Shown here: positions 1 to 10,384 of the stretch, piece after piece | How the letters are laid out: each line of letters opens with the position of its first letter | Numbering within the stretch: the stretch's first letter is position 1 | NCBI GenBank assembly: GCA_003508835.1 | Contig: PUFA01000313.1 | Span: 1,240,001 to 1,304,000 of the forward strand | Direction: 5' to 3' | DNA: 64,000 bases | DNA from: Eonycteris spelaea | Taxonomy: Eukaryota; Chordata; Mammalia; Chiroptera; Pteropodidae | The notes under the pieces: generated by a model | What the model was told of the DNA's origin: nothing | What the model saw: the letters and a program-made list of their open reading frames with translations, nothing else | Databases searched by the model: none | Program-made: the position numbers and the translations under genes

Positions 1-265
1 AATAACCTTACTCTTGTTTACTTAAGTTTGCCTGAAAATCTCCCATAACTGGCTCCTCCATCTAGAGATGATATTTAAGACAGTGGCTTTGGGCCATATG
101 GTGCGGGGGGTGAGTTCTAAGTTTTCCTGGGGTTCTTCCATGTATACAGGAGGTATTGGTATTGTTAAACTTGTCTGTTTTTCTTCTGTTAACCTTATAT
201 TACAGGAGTGTCTCAGATGAAAACCTAGAAGGATAGAGGAAAAATTATTGTTCCTCACCCTCAAT
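1..265 (+). mobile_element. possible ERV-type LTR 3' part (weak)
   Basis: The segment reads like the downstream end of a retroviral LTR: a TTGTTAAACTTGTCTG-like stretch, a CTGTTAACC motif, then AACCTAGAAGGATAGAGG before a pyrimidine-rich end. Its left part is outside the window. The match is to remembered LTR patterns only, so the family is not named. It could equally be unique sequence. No coding frame of interest is present. Confidence 0.3.
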
Positions 266-284
266 TGTTATAACTAAAAATTGT

Positions 285-561
285 AAACAACGTAAAGGTC
301 CTTCAACTGGTGAATGAAAAAACAAATGGCACACCTACACAATAAAATTCTAATCAGCAATGAAAAAGAACAAATTATTGCTGCAGGAAATACCTTGAAT
401 GGATCTCAAGGGCATTATGCTGAGTGAAAATAAAGCCAATCTCAATGGTTACAATGCTATACGGTCCCATTTATATAGCATTATTAGAATGATGGAGAGA
501 TGAATGACAAACTAGTGTAGTCAGGTGTTTTGGTTGTAGGACAAGTGTAACCATTAGTGGA
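285..561 (+). mobile_element. old L1 (L1ME-like) ORF2 end and 3' UTR, first part
   Basis: Decayed L1 3' region in sense orientation. It reads through the end of ORF2 (AACTGGTGAATGAAAAAAC, then GCATTATGCTGAGTGAAA at 412-429) into the 3' UTR. The element resumes at 935 after an LTR insertion. High divergence puts it among the older mammalian L1 subfamilies, and no open frame survives. Confidence 0.65.
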
Positions 562-637
562 TGTATTAGTCAGTGTTCTCCAGAGAAACAGAATAGGAGA
601 TATCGAGATCTAGCTCTGGATGTACATATGTCTGTTT

Positions 638-669
<32 letters not shown>

Positions 670-934
670 GTATATGTGTATATATACATATACATGTAAC
701 TAAAACAATATTTATTATGAGGAATCGACTTGTGATTATGGAGGCTAAGTCTCACAATCTTCCACCTGCTAGCTGGAGACCCAGGAGAGCTGATGGTGTA
801 CAGAATTTCAATTCGGGCCTAAATGTCTGAGAATTGCCCTCACCCAGAAACTAGATATACCCAGAAATAATGCCTAACCAGATATCTGGGCATCTAGAGA
901 CCAAGTCGATTGATACATAAAATTAACCACCACA
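562..934 (-). mobile_element. solo LTR (ERVL/MaLR-like), inserted in old L1
   Basis: On the plus strand the element starts TGTATTAGTCAGTGTTCTCC and ends AAAATTAACCACCACA, so it has the TG...CA ends of an LTR. It is a widespread mammalian LTR read in reverse. Internal landmarks are AATATTTATTATGAGGAAT (around 707) and CCAGATATCTGGGCATC near 880. A CA/TA dinucleotide run sits inside it. L1ME-like sequence on both sides (285-561, 935-1275) shows that it landed in an older L1. I see no convincing target-site duplication. Confidence 0.6.
639..690. repeat. (CA)n followed by TA-rich dinucleotide repeat
   Basis: A run of about 15 CA units passes into a GTATATGTGTATATATAC stretch within the LTR. Simple-sequence expansion with no coding meaning. 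Confidence 0.9.
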
Positions 935-1275
935 AGGGGGTAATATGAAACAGCTTCTTTGTGGTAATGGGACAATTTTGTATTTTCATTTTGATGGTGA
1001 TTACTTGAATCTAAACATGTGACAATATTTCATAGAACCACACACACACAAACACAAACAGAAGGTGCAGGTAAACACTGGTGAGATCTGAATAATTTAA
1101 TAGTATTGTGATGACATTCAATTTCCTGGTTTGGATAATGCATTATTATGTTTATGTAAGATCTATGTGGGGAAGTTGGGTGAAGGACACATAAAAACTC
1201 TCTACTATTTTGGAAACTTCTTGTGAGTCTTAAACTATTTTGAAATTTAAAAAGTTATAATAGAAAGTAAAAAAA
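935..1275 (+). mobile_element. old L1 (L1ME-like) 3' UTR, second part
   Basis: Continuation of the L1 that begins at 285. Recognisable blocks are ATTTCCTGGTTTGGATAATG (1121-1140), TATGTAAGATCTATGTGGGG and GAACTTCTTGTGAGTCT-like sequence, ending in an A-rich tail near 1270. Short CACACACA runs interrupt it around 1043-1060. Confidence 0.65.
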
Positions 1276-1499
1276 ACAAATCTTCTAGATCCACTAAACA
1301 GCAGTTATTGAATCTATTAAGATGTGGTCAAGACACTTATTTTACCGAAGTCCAAATTTTTTCTCTAGATAAATTCAGCAATCAAATCAAACATGAACAG
1401 GATGCACTTTGACCTTTAGGATACTAAAAAGAATAAAGAATGATCTTTACTCAAGAAGCCCCTATTCTCTTGCAGAAGACAAAAAACTGGTTAATCACA

Positions 1500-1672
1500 A
1501 TCCATGTGAAATTACTTAGTTCTTAATGCATAGCAGTTAATTATTTCTGTGCCTCTGTCCTCATCTGCAAAATGAGAACACAAATAATATCTAGTTCACA
1601 GGTTCATTATGAGGAATTAAAAAAATACATGTAAAGGTTCTGGAACATATTAAGTGATCAATAAATAATAAC
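1500..1672 (+). mobile_element. MIR SINE
   Basis: Ancient tRNA-derived SINE in sense orientation. Visible landmarks are GTGCCTCTGTCCTCATCTGCAAAATGAG (positions 1550-1577), the ATGAGGAATTAAA block, and the 3' AAGTGATCAATAAATAATAA end. The 3' end grades into the ATG microsatellite. Confidence 0.8.

Positions 1673-1717
<45 letters not shown>
1673..1717. repeat. (ATG)n microsatellite, about 15 units
   Basis: A pure ATG/GAT trinucleotide run of about 45 bp abuts the 3' end of the MIR. Microsatellites commonly grow from the A/T-rich tail of a SINE. Confidence 0.97.
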
Positions 1718-1954
1718 TCGATGTCAAGAGCACTTAGTCATCTTTCAAAGCCTCACATCTAGACTTGTGTTCAAATCATTCTCAATAGACTTTTTCTTTG
1801 CTATGAAGAACACATTTTACTATCAGTCAAATTTAGAAAAAAATATCCCTAGTCCTTGTCAGGTCAAAAGTACTTCTACTGATTCTAAGTATAACTCCTC
1901 TAAATTTCTCCTTTGTTTGAAAAGGAGAAGAGAGCGGAGACCCAAAATAGATGG

Positions 1955-2165
1955 TGGAGCATGGTGGTTGAAAGCACAAGCATTGGTATCCGCTTCATCC
2001 CTTTACGACCTCTGTGATCCTGGACAAGTGACAATTTCTTCTGAGCCTGTTTTCTTTGTAAATGAAAGCCATAATGGTGTTTACTCGTAAGGCTGTTATG
2101 AAGCTTACATGAACAGTGTTTCTAAAGTGCTTACCAGTTTCCAATACATAGCAAATAGTACCTCT
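1955..2165 (+). mobile_element. MIR SINE, near full length
   Basis: Landmarks in order: GCATGGTGGTTGAAAGCACA near the tRNA-related 5' end, the core with GACCTCTGTGATCCTGGACAAGT, GTTTTCTTTGTAAATGAAA, TAAGGCTGTTATGAAGC, then AAGTGCTTACCAG. The short frame at 1767-2090 runs through it and is a by-product. Confidence 0.8.
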
Positions 2166-2885
2166 CAGTTCCATCTCTTCTCAACTAGCCCTCAAAACAA
2201 AGGAATTTAAAAGTGGTCCCAATTCAGTCCCTCTCTAGCCAGAAATACTCTCCTGAATCAAAGGTAAACTGTATTAATCCTACTATGATTTTTTTTACCC
2301 CATTTGCACTAAAATCACATTCATTGGTCAGATTTATGAAAGGCACCCAACAGGATACCTATAACTTAATAGGTGTTTCCTAAACATCGCTTGGCTAACT
2401 TGTTAAAGGCTTCTAAGAAGTACATTTCTAACAGAAACTGAAGGTTAACGTGGAGTGTATTAGAATTTAGTAATTTGTAAAGGAATCTGGCTTAAGTGCT
2501 ATTACCAATAAACTAAGGCCAATTCCCTAGACTGTTCTCTCCACTGACAAGAATAAACTTGTTTGGCACCATGTATTGGTGATGCCTTGTCTTTCTAAGA
2601 CCATGTTTGATGTCCGTGTTAATCATAGTGTTTGATGTCCTGCACAATAATGTGTTCCCTGGCTGGGGGATAGGGATGAGAGAGAATGGCTTATACCGGT
2701 CAGCTCCAACCTGGAAGATTATGAAGGTAAGATGAAGTTCATAGATACAGAGATTTGTTGAAAAGATATTTCTATGCAGGAGACAGATTATTTTAGAGAA
2801 CAGCCACACAAATTACCTTTATTGAGATTTAGGAACTAAACCCAATGGGGTTTTTCCCTCAATAATCAATATATACAACTATGTT
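2166..2885. other. unannotated stretch
   Basis: I recognise no repeat, RNA gene or exon here. A 98-codon minus-strand frame at 2513-2809 has no domain, membrane segment or motif that I can identify, and it has low-complexity amino-acid use. Confidence 0.5.
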
Positions 2886-2940
2886 GTATAATAATAATAA
2901 TAATACTGTATATCACTATATGCAACTATATCAATATATT

Positions 2941-2965
2941 CATCTATCTATCATCTATCTATCTA

Positions 2966-3005
<40 letters not shown>

Positions 3006-3021
3006 ATCATCATCATCATCA
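2941..3021. repeat. (ATCT)n then (ATC)n microsatellite
   Basis: A compound short tandem repeat: an imperfect ATCT/CTAT tetranucleotide array to about 3005, then six to seven ATC units. A short AAT run lies just upstream (2889-2904). It creates a spurious Ile/Tyr/Ser-rich frame at 2881-3102. Confidence 0.97.
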
Positions 3022-3678
3022 CCTATCTATGCAGTTGACTTGGAGTCAGGCACAGAAAAGTGCATTATAGATATGCCATGCCATTTCACTGCTGAACCTT
3101 GATTGTCTCAGGTTTTTTTTATAAGGTTTCTGAGACAGAACTTTGGGTAAAGTACTTTAGACATTAATGTAATTGAGAACACATACTTTCTAAGTGCTGT
3201 CTACTTATTAACATAGCTCACCAACATTTGAGTAAAGGGTGGGGGTGCAATCACTTGATAATTGTATTCGAGATTTCAGTGTGAACAAGCATCTGTTCAT
3301 AACTAGCTTTGAAGCCACTCCCTCTATGCACAGGGATGGCAGGCCTGAGAGAGAACAGCGCACACTGCAGTTTTCCACTTGAGGGAAATTCTACATGTAC
3401 AAATCACACCTTTGTTGTTGTAGAGATAGGCGTCAATGCAAATCTCTGACCCCATCCCCAATTAGTTCCCCTGAACCCCACAAATCCTGAAAGAGAATCT
3501 TGTAGAGTTCAAGGTGCCAGTCAAATAACACGTATGGCCTCCCAATTTAATTATCTCTTTTGCACTACTGAACACAAAAGGGGTGTCGTAAAAAGGAATA
3601 CCTATTAAAGTCCTGGTCACTAAGGGAAAATCTAAGAAATAAAGGGGCATTCTCACTCGAGGGGCTACAAACAATCAT
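3022..3678. other. unannotated stretch
   Basis: No confident repeat or gene seen. The base composition is ordinary. A 70-codon minus-strand frame (3462-3674) shows no recognisable domain. Confidence 0.5.
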
Positions 3679-4266
3679 GTTGATCTACCATATGATCCAG
3701 CAATCCTTCTACTGGGTATTTCCCCCAAAGATTTGAAAACCCATATCCAAAAAGATATTTGCACACTGATGTTCATAGCAGCATTATTCACAGGGGCCAG
3801 GATATGGAAGCAACCGAAGTGTGCTATGATAGTTGATTGGCTGAGGTACATATAGTTAAGAAGCTGTGGTACATATATACAATGGACTATTACTCAGCCA
3901 TATGAAGAGATGAAATACTGCCATTTGTGACAACATGGATAGACCTCAAGATAATTATGCTATGTGAAACAAGCCAGACAGAAAAAGTAGAAAACCACAT
4001 GATATCATTTATATGTGAGATATAAATCTAAAGCAACAAACAAACAAGTTAAACAAACAGATACTCATGGACATGAACTACATGACTAGTGGTTACCAGA
4101 GGATAGGGAGAGGGGGAGGGAGGAAGTAGACAGGGTAAAAGGGGCCAAATATGTGGTGACAGAAGAAAATCTAACTGGGCAGTGAACACACAGTGTGAAT
4201 ATATATATGCCTTACTGTTAACATGTACATAAAAATAATAAAAACATGAATAAAACTAAAAAATCA
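3679..4266 (+). mobile_element. L1, 5'-truncated: ORF2 C-terminus and 3' UTR
   Basis: The sequence opens within the ORF2 C-terminal region at GTTGATCTACCATATGATCC. It passes the TCATAGCAGCATTATTCACA, TATTACTCAGCCATATGAAG and TGACAACATGGATAGACCTC landmarks into a G-rich 3' UTR (GAGAGGGGGAGGGAGG) and an A-rich tail. It closely resembles the L1 at 63.6-64.0 kb, so both belong to one subfamily. A possible short target duplication is AATCAT (left flank about 3673-3678, and after the tail). Confidence 0.9.
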
Positions 4267-4547
4267 TACTGGTATCCTGAACTTCCCAGCCTAGGCTGGC
4301 TCAAAAATGTATTGTTTCCAAGACACTATTGTATCAATGCATTCTGAAAACTGGAAAAAAATCAAGGATGTTAGAACCACATAAATTGTTTTCTCTGAGT
4401 TGAAAATAAAAGCAAGGAGCACAGGAATGTCCTTTAGAAATGTAGCTGCATTAGGGACTTAGAAAAGTGTTGAGTTGTCTTTGTGTATGTTAGAGGAGGC
4501 AGCGGGCTGAGGAGGTGTAGAGGGTTATTCATTAATATGACAATTCC

Positions 4548-4700
4548 TAAAACTGTGCTGTCTAATATGGTAGCCACTAAAAACATACAGCTATTTGAAT
4601 TTAAACAAAATAAAAATTTGCCTCTATCTCATTAGCCCTATTTCAAGTTCTCAGTAGCTACATCAGGATAATGGCTACCACATTGGACAGCACAGAAGTC
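4548..4700. mobile_element. MER3-like hAT DNA transposon
   Basis: A short non-autonomous element with terminal inverted repeats. The left end GTGCTGTCTAATATGGTAGCC pairs with the right end GGCTACCACATTGGACAGCAC, both offset by a few mismatches. The interior is AT-rich (GAATTTAAACAAAATAAAA). This matches MER3 of the hAT-Charlie group, which was active early in placental mammals. Confidence 0.75.
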
Positions 4701-5019
4701 TCCCATCATCACAGAAAGTCATTTTGAACAAATCTAAACCAGTATGCCAGTCGGCACTTTAGTTCATAATATCCAATTTTTTAGAGGGTCCTAAGCTACA
4801 TATTCTTTTATGCGTTATTTACTGTCAAACCAATAAGTAGCTTTTAGGACTTAGCTCTAATACCGCGTCCTTTTAGGAGCATTCCCTAACCTTCCTTTTC
4901 AGAATGGAGACTATGCACACAATGACATTTTAAATTTGTCTACTTCTGTCCTGTACTGTAATTGATTATACAGATGTCTGTCTTCTCTACTATAGAGAAC
5001 TCCTTAAGCAATAACCATA
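4701..5019. other. unannotated stretch
   Basis: No repeat or gene recognised in these 320 bp. The sequence resembles single-copy AT-rich DNA. Confidence 0.5.
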
Positions 5020-5530
5020 TTTCACCCCCACAGTTTTATTGAAGTATAATTGACTATATATGCATATATATATATAGTGCACGAAGTGATGATTTGATAT
5101 ACCTATACATTGAGAAATACTTTTCATAATTAAGTTAATTAACACATCCATCACTTCACATAGTTGTGATTTTTACCCTGTGGTAAGAACAGTTAAGATT
5201 TACTATTTTAGAAGTTTTCAATTATATGATATGGTATTATTATTTTTTAGTCACTATGCTATACATTAGATCCCTAGAACTTATTAATGTTATAACTGAA
5301 TGTTTGTATCCTTTGACCAACATCTCCCATTTCCCCTACCACATAACCCCTGGTGATCACCCATTCTACTCTGCTTCTATGAGTTTGACTATTGTAGAGT
5401 TCACAAATAAATGAGATCATGTGGTATTTGTCTTTTATGTCTGGCTTAGTTCATTTAGCATAATAGTCTCCTTGTCCATCCATGTCCCCAATGGCAATAT
5501 TTCCTTTTTTTCTATGGCTGCATAGTATCT
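5020..5530 (-). mobile_element. L1 ORF2 extreme C-terminus and 3' UTR (3' part of a deleted L1)
   Basis: Antisense L1 3' region. Plus-strand landmarks are TTTTATTGAAGTATAATTGA (5034-5053), ATAACCCCTGGTGATCACCC, GAGATCATGTGGTATTTGTC, TTCATTTAGCATAATAGTC and TCCATCCATGTCCCCAATGG. On the minus strand this is the last 40 or so codons of ORF2 followed by the 3' UTR. It joins directly to L1 ORF1/5' UTR sequence at about 5530. Confidence 0.8.
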
Positions 5531-5666
5531 CTTGCATCTCATTGAGCTTCTTTGAGATGATTATTTTGAATTCTTTGTCAAAAAATTCATAGATCTCCAC
5601 TTCTGGTGGCGTCATGTTTTCTTGCTTCTTTATGATTTTTATAGCTTTGCATTGGGGTTTGAGCAT
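5531..5666 (-). pseudogene. L1 ORF1 N-terminal fragment, about 45 codons
   Basis: On the minus strand a frame begins with ATG at 5666 and reads MLKPQCKAIKIIKKQENMTP, then a segment containing EFKIIISKKLNEMQE. This is the N-terminal region of L1 ORF1p, the RNA-binding trimeric protein, as seen in laurasiatherian L1s. At about 5530 the coding sequence stops abruptly and runs, out of the ORF2 frame, into the ORF2 C-terminal region. The coiled coil, RRM and C-terminal domain are absent, so the product could not work as ORF1p. Confidence 0.7.
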
Positions 5667-6762
5667 TCAATGGGTTAATACTTCTTCCGCTCTTTACAGA
5701 CTGGTTTCAGCAGATAGACATCTTCTCATGTCCGGTTCTTGGACTGATGGGATTGCCTCTGTGAGCACAATGGAGCAGGGTTGGTACTGGATAATGTAGA
5801 CGCTGCTGAGTCTACAGTGGGGCTCGTGTTTGTCAGACCTATTACTAGAGGTTTTGGCGACATGGATCGCCTCTGGTCTCTGGGTGAATAAGACTGCCAC
5901 TGTGACAAAGGTCCACTTCAAGGTGTGCAGCTGGGTCTGCAGATGGCAGGCCTGTTTACTAGGTGCGCAGATGTGTTTGACTCCTGGAAGTTCCCTGGGA
6001 GGGTTCCTGCTGAGTCACTGGGTGGGTCCCTGGGAGGACAGAACTGTTCCTGGACTGCAGCTAGAAGGGAGTGGAGCCAAGTTACAGGGCCATTTCAGGG
6101 ACAAAGGTTCCTGGACCAGTCTCCATGGACACAGATGGGTGTATCTCTTCCTAAGTCCCTGTGTGGGCAAGCCTTTTCCTGGACCACAGCTAGGAGGAGA
6201 AGAAGCTGAGTTATAGGGACACTTCACAATCTGCAGTTGCACCTATATTGGCAGGCCTGCCTCTGGGGGCACAGATGAGTGTTTCTTCTGCTGGATCCCT
6301 GGGCTAACAAGACTGCTCTTGAAGCATGGCTAGGAGGAGCTGGAACTAAAACGCAAGGCTGCTTCAATATCCACAGTCAAATTGAAGTTGGCAGGCCTGT
6401 TATCTGAGGCATAGTCAGAGGTGACTCCAAAGTTCCATGGCAAGTGGTATTGATAGCAGGACAAAATGCCAAATGCTGCTATAGCCAAGTCCAAAGGGAG
6501 ATTGAACTGTTACTGGGACTGTGGTGGGGAGCATGGTTGGCCAGCCTGCCACCTGGGTGTGGACCTGCCTTATCAAAACAGCCCTGCTCAGTCTTCTACC
6601 CCACTGGTGTTTTGTAACCTCCTATCTTGTTCTTAAAGCTCCCACATAGACATTTTTGTCTGGATAGCTGCCAAATTATTGTTTCTATGGCGGGGGGGGG
6701 GGGGCAGGGAGGTATGAGCAGGGGACCTCCTATTTCACCATCTTGCTGATGTCACTCCAAGA
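5667..6762 (-). promoter_or_regulatory. L1 5' UTR (internal promoter region), full 5' end kept
   Basis: The region is GC-richer than its surroundings. At its minus-strand start it reads GGAGTGACATCAGCAAGATG then GTGAAATAGGAGG, the usual start of an L1. The interior has imperfect repeating blocks built around GGCAGGCCTG (plus strand near 5944, 6249, 6391) and a related TGGCCAGCCTGCC near 6537, and repeated GAATAAGACTGCC / TAACAAGACTGCT segments. A run of 13 G (plus strand 6692-6704) lies about 55 bp from the element start. The 128-codon plus-strand frame at 5830-6216 is only the antisense of this UTR. L1 5' UTRs carry an internal RNA polymerase II promoter; whether this copy is active cannot be seen. 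Confidence 0.75.
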
Positions 6763-6819
6763 ACCTTGATTTTTAAAAGTGTCTTGTGCACACACATGCA
6801 CGCATACAATATTTAAATG

Positions 6820-6993
6820 AGTGGTTCTCCAACGTACATCGGAATCAGAAGGCACGGATTTCTTCCTCTCATCCTAAGCCCCAGATTTTCTGATATAGTA
6901 AGTCTGGATTAAGTCCAAGAAAGTACATTTCTAACAAGCCCATGGGTGTTGCTGATGCTACTGGTCAAAGGACCACACTTTGAACCATCAACT
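6820..6993 (+). mobile_element. MER5A-like hAT-Charlie element
   Basis: It begins GTGGTTCTCCAACGTACATC, contains GTACATTTCTAACAAGCCC and TGCTGATGCTACTGGTC, and ends GACCACACTTTGAACCATC. This is the order and spacing of MER5A, a non-autonomous hAT element. Confidence 0.85.
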
Positions 6994-7664
6994 TAAATGG
7001 TTCTCCTAATTTCCGGGCATTGCAACCCAAAGTGTCCCCTAAATATGGCCAGACTTAAGGTTCAGCTTTAGAATCTCTAGACCTTTTTACTCATTAGTAT
7101 GGAGGAACAAAAGTCTTTAAGATTCTTTACTACTATATTGGCCTTTGTTTGTTCTATGAAGGAAAGTACTGCGGAGTCTTGAGGAGAGGAAAGCCGGCTA
7201 GAGGAAATGATTGCTTACACACATAAACATAGTCCAAACTGGTGAGTCCTACCTGGATTGGATGCAATTTCTTTGTTTCTAATATTTAAACTAAACTATT
7301 ACTTAATGCAAACCTAAATTGCTCAAATTCTGATTTGCTTTGAAGTAACACTATCTTGCAAACAGTAAACTGTTGGTCTCTGGCTCCAGAATACACTATA
7401 GCAGATCAAAGCTTCTGCATAAATCAGAGGAAACTCTTGCCAATATTCCCATAATTATTGGCAGAGTAAAAATAAAAGCCAAATATTTCACCGAGTTACA
7501 TGCCACTTTTCTGAGTTTCAACTTTTGAAAGCTCTCCCAAACTGGTGATGTTAACTGAGAAAGGGTTGCATGCAACACCACAGCATTACACACAACTGAT
7601 TATTCTAATTGACTAAATTCATCAATGACTTGGTATTTTTAAATATCAAAGCAAGTGCATATAA
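6994..7664. other. unannotated stretch
   Basis: No repeat, RNA or exon recognised. The 65-codon minus frame at 7396-7593 has no identifiable motif. Confidence 0.5.
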
Positions 7665-7850
7665 AAATAATGGAGAGAGGAAAAGTACCACTTGCTGAGC
7701 AATTTATATAAACCAAGCACAATCCTCTAGACATTTTATATCTGTCAACTCATGTGACTCTCATGAATTTGCCTCGTTCGGATTATCTTGTCATCACATA
7801 TGAGAAAAATTGATGTATTATATAATTAGATTATGTTTATATAGCTAATA
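7665..7850 (-). mobile_element. MIR SINE (diverged)
   Basis: Reads like a reverse MIR: TTGCTGAGCAATTTATATAAACC in place of the usual TTATTGAGCAC, then TAGACATTTTATATCTGTCAACTC and GACTCTCATGAATTTGCC-like blocks. Divergence is high, so the call is tentative. Confidence 0.5.
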
Positions 7851-8867
7851 AGAGCTGTAGTATTAAGTGACTGAGATTCCTTCAATGTCTAATCTCATAA
7901 TCTTTCATCTATATTGACATCCCTACAATGTATTCAGCAGAATAGGTATTTCAGTGGGGAAAATGTTTGTTGGCCAAACAAGTTCTGAAAGTGTTGCATA
8001 TTATGATTCTTTTTTAGTTTTGATGCTCATAAGTATTTTAAGTTCTCTAAATAGGACTCTCAGTGAAGGAACCATAGAGCCTAGAGTTTCTCCAAGTTAA
8101 TTGATAATGGCACCCCTCATTCCAAGAAAAACATTTTGAGAAATGCTATCTTGTGCTAGACTACCTGCTTAAATATAGAACAGATGTTTATTTTTAACTC
8201 CAATTCCCAAAGGAGAGTCAGGGGGAAGTAACAGAAAACTCCTTACCTAATGCTCATTCTCAAATTCCTTCTTCAATGAATATGAATCTTTACTTAGATT
8301 GAGCAACAGAGACTTGCGCTCTGTTCCAGTTAGCAGGGTTATTGTGTTAAAACGTGCTGCATGTGTTTCACCTTCTAAACCGACCTTCCTTATGTTTAAG
8401 GTGGTATAGTGGATTTGAGCCTTCTCTCTTATTAGACACCCTGGCTATCTTGTCCTATCTTGTCTCTGCTGTGCTAGAGTTTGTTTGGTAAGATCCTGGG
8501 ACACGAGTTTGGACCTAAACAGTGTGCCCACATTCTCTGCCTTGGGGTTTGGATAAAAGCCAGGCTCACATTACGATGGTAGTTTACTTTCCTTTGCTAT
8601 TGAATCTAGTAGATAGGTTTCTCTCAAGGAGCCTGTGTGTGTATATGGGGGCGGGGGTTGCGGTATTGAAATCTAATACTCATAGGCCCTTAGACTAATA
8701 TTGTCAAAATATGTATTCTTTTTCATGAATTTATTCTGCATTTAACCAATATCCATGGAGCTTAAAAAGTCCTTTCAAATAAAATATTTTCATAATCTGC
8801 AGGATGTAGGGGAATAAAAAGAAAAAAAGAAAATAGTTAACAACTTAAATTACTAATACACTTTTAT
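7851..8867. other. unannotated stretch
   Basis: One kilobase with no repeat I can name. It contains a short G-rich patch (GGGGGCGGGGG, near 8648-8658) and no gene-like frame. Confidence 0.5.
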
Positions 8868-8921
8868 TTACATATATATATATATATATAGCATTGTATA
8901 AAGTACTATATAGCATTGTAT

Positions 8922-8967
<46 letters not shown>

Positions 8968-8990
8968 CATTGTATGAAGTACTATATTAG
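8868..8990. repeat. (TA)n array with three copies of a 22-bp unit
   Basis: Long TA runs enclose three copies of TAGCATTGTATAAAGTACTA(TA), starting at about 8889, 8911 and 8965. The third has one base change (GTATGAAG). The first two are adjacent and the third is separated by about 32 bp of pure TA. Confidence 0.95.
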
Positions 8991-9064
8991 GTATAGAAAG
9001 TAAAATAGAACCCTGTCCTCCAGGAGTTTACAGTTCAAAATGTCAGATAAGCATAAGCTCTAGG

Positions 9065-9240
9065 AGAAACACCAAACTTGAAGTCACACAGGCCTGGTTC
9101 AGACACTTTTCCACTATGAGACCTTGGGCATAGCACTTAAGCTTTCAGAGCCTTGGCATTCTCTTTATTAATAATAAGGTCTAACTCTTCACAGGGTCAC
9201 TGTGAAAATTAAACAAGGTAATATCTTTTGTGCTCTGCAG
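9065..9240 (+). mobile_element. MIR SINE
   Basis: Sense MIR with AACTTGAAGTCACACAGGCC, GAGACCTTGGGCATAGCACTT, and TTCACAGGGTCACTGTGAAAAT in the expected order. Confidence 0.8.
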
Positions 9241-9761
9241 ATAGAAATATGTGTATTCTATGGGCATGAAGCAAAATGCCAAAGGATAACAGACTAGGGA
9301 CACATTCTTCTTAGAGTCGAGTTTACTTGAAAATTGGAGAAAAGAATTTTTAATAATAAACAAACAGGAATGTATTAAGAAGTAGAAAGAAAAATCTACA
9401 TGATTTTTAGGGCAACATATGAAGCTTCAATTACATTCTGTTCTTGTGGGCTGCTTTAGGTGGCACTCCTGGGGGCCCTGGAGGGATGTGCTTTCACTCC
9501 TCTGAGTTATGGGTGTTTCAGTCAGAAGAAAAATCGGAGATGCAATGAAATCTGTGAAAGTTTTTCTAATCTATAAGCATTTCACAATGTTACCATTACT
9601 CATATTCAAGGCAGAAGGAAATAAATGTAAAAGGAGACTCAAATGGCATGTAAGAGATGACAGAGGGAAACAGCAGTGTGACCTCAGGCTGACTACAACA
9701 GAGGTCACAGGAGATTGCATTTGAGACACTGTTAGGGGAAAGGTGTATTCTTGTCATTTTT
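9241..9761. other. unannotated stretch
   Basis: No repeat recognised. Short frames on both strands (9509-9724 plus, 9596-9838 minus) overlap each other and have no known domain. The minus one runs into MER5A. Confidence 0.5.
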
Positions 9762-9946
9762 AGAGCAGTGATTTGGAAACTTGAGTGCACATCAGAATCA
9801 CCTGGAGGGTTTGTTAAAATACAGATTTCAGGGCCCACCCCCAGAGACTCTGATGTAGTAGGTCTGGAGTAGGGTTAGAGTATTTGCATTTCTAACAAGT
9901 GATCAGATGATGCTTATGCTGTTGCTTCAGAAAGAACCACTGCTTT
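9762..9946 (+). mobile_element. MER5A hAT-Charlie element
   Basis: Well-preserved landmarks: GTGCACATCAGAATCACCTGG, TTGTTAAAATACAGATTTC, GGGCCCACCCCCAGAGACTC, GATGTAGTAGGTCTGG, TTTGCATTTCTAACAAGTG, and AAAGAACCACTGC at the right end. The following 150 bp (TTAAAAAACCATTGATG...) may be a second, more decayed element of the same group. Confidence 0.9.
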
Positions 9947-10384
9947 CAAACTTTGTTCCCAAACTCCAGCAACCTTAAAAAACCATTGATGTTTGGTCCC
10001 CACTTCCATATTTAATGGGTCAGATTATGAATATTAAAAGAATCCTGAGGTGTTTACTCTGCAGGTGGAGTTATGGTGACCAACCTTCCCATTTTACCCA
10101 GCACTGAGTTGTTTCCTGAGATGGGAGATTTTCATTGCTAAAACTGGACAGTCCCATTCAAACTGGGGCAGTTGGTTAACCTAGCTATGGAGTCAAGGTC
10201 TACTATGTAAATAACTTTATCTATCTCGTGGAGGATTGGTGATGAACTCAGTTATTTTTGCCATTGCTTAGCATAAGGGGTAGGCACTCAAGTACTAGTT
10301 GCTTGAATCCACTTAACTTACAGAGGGGTGAAAAAAGGTCTTTTTTATAGTATAAGTATGGTGCTTTAGAGACAATATTGTGAA

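Noticed and set aside
1767..2090. 107-codon plus-strand frame
   Set aside because: Runs through a MIR SINE and its flank; no conserved motif.
2941..3021. Regularly spaced repeats that could suggest a CRISPR-like array
   Set aside because: A tetranucleotide microsatellite with no spacers; the genome is mammalian.
5830..6216. Longest open frame of the window (128 codons, plus strand)
   Set aside because: It lies on the antisense of an L1 5' UTR, a GC-richer region with few stops by chance; two other frames are open over the same bases and no domain is visible.
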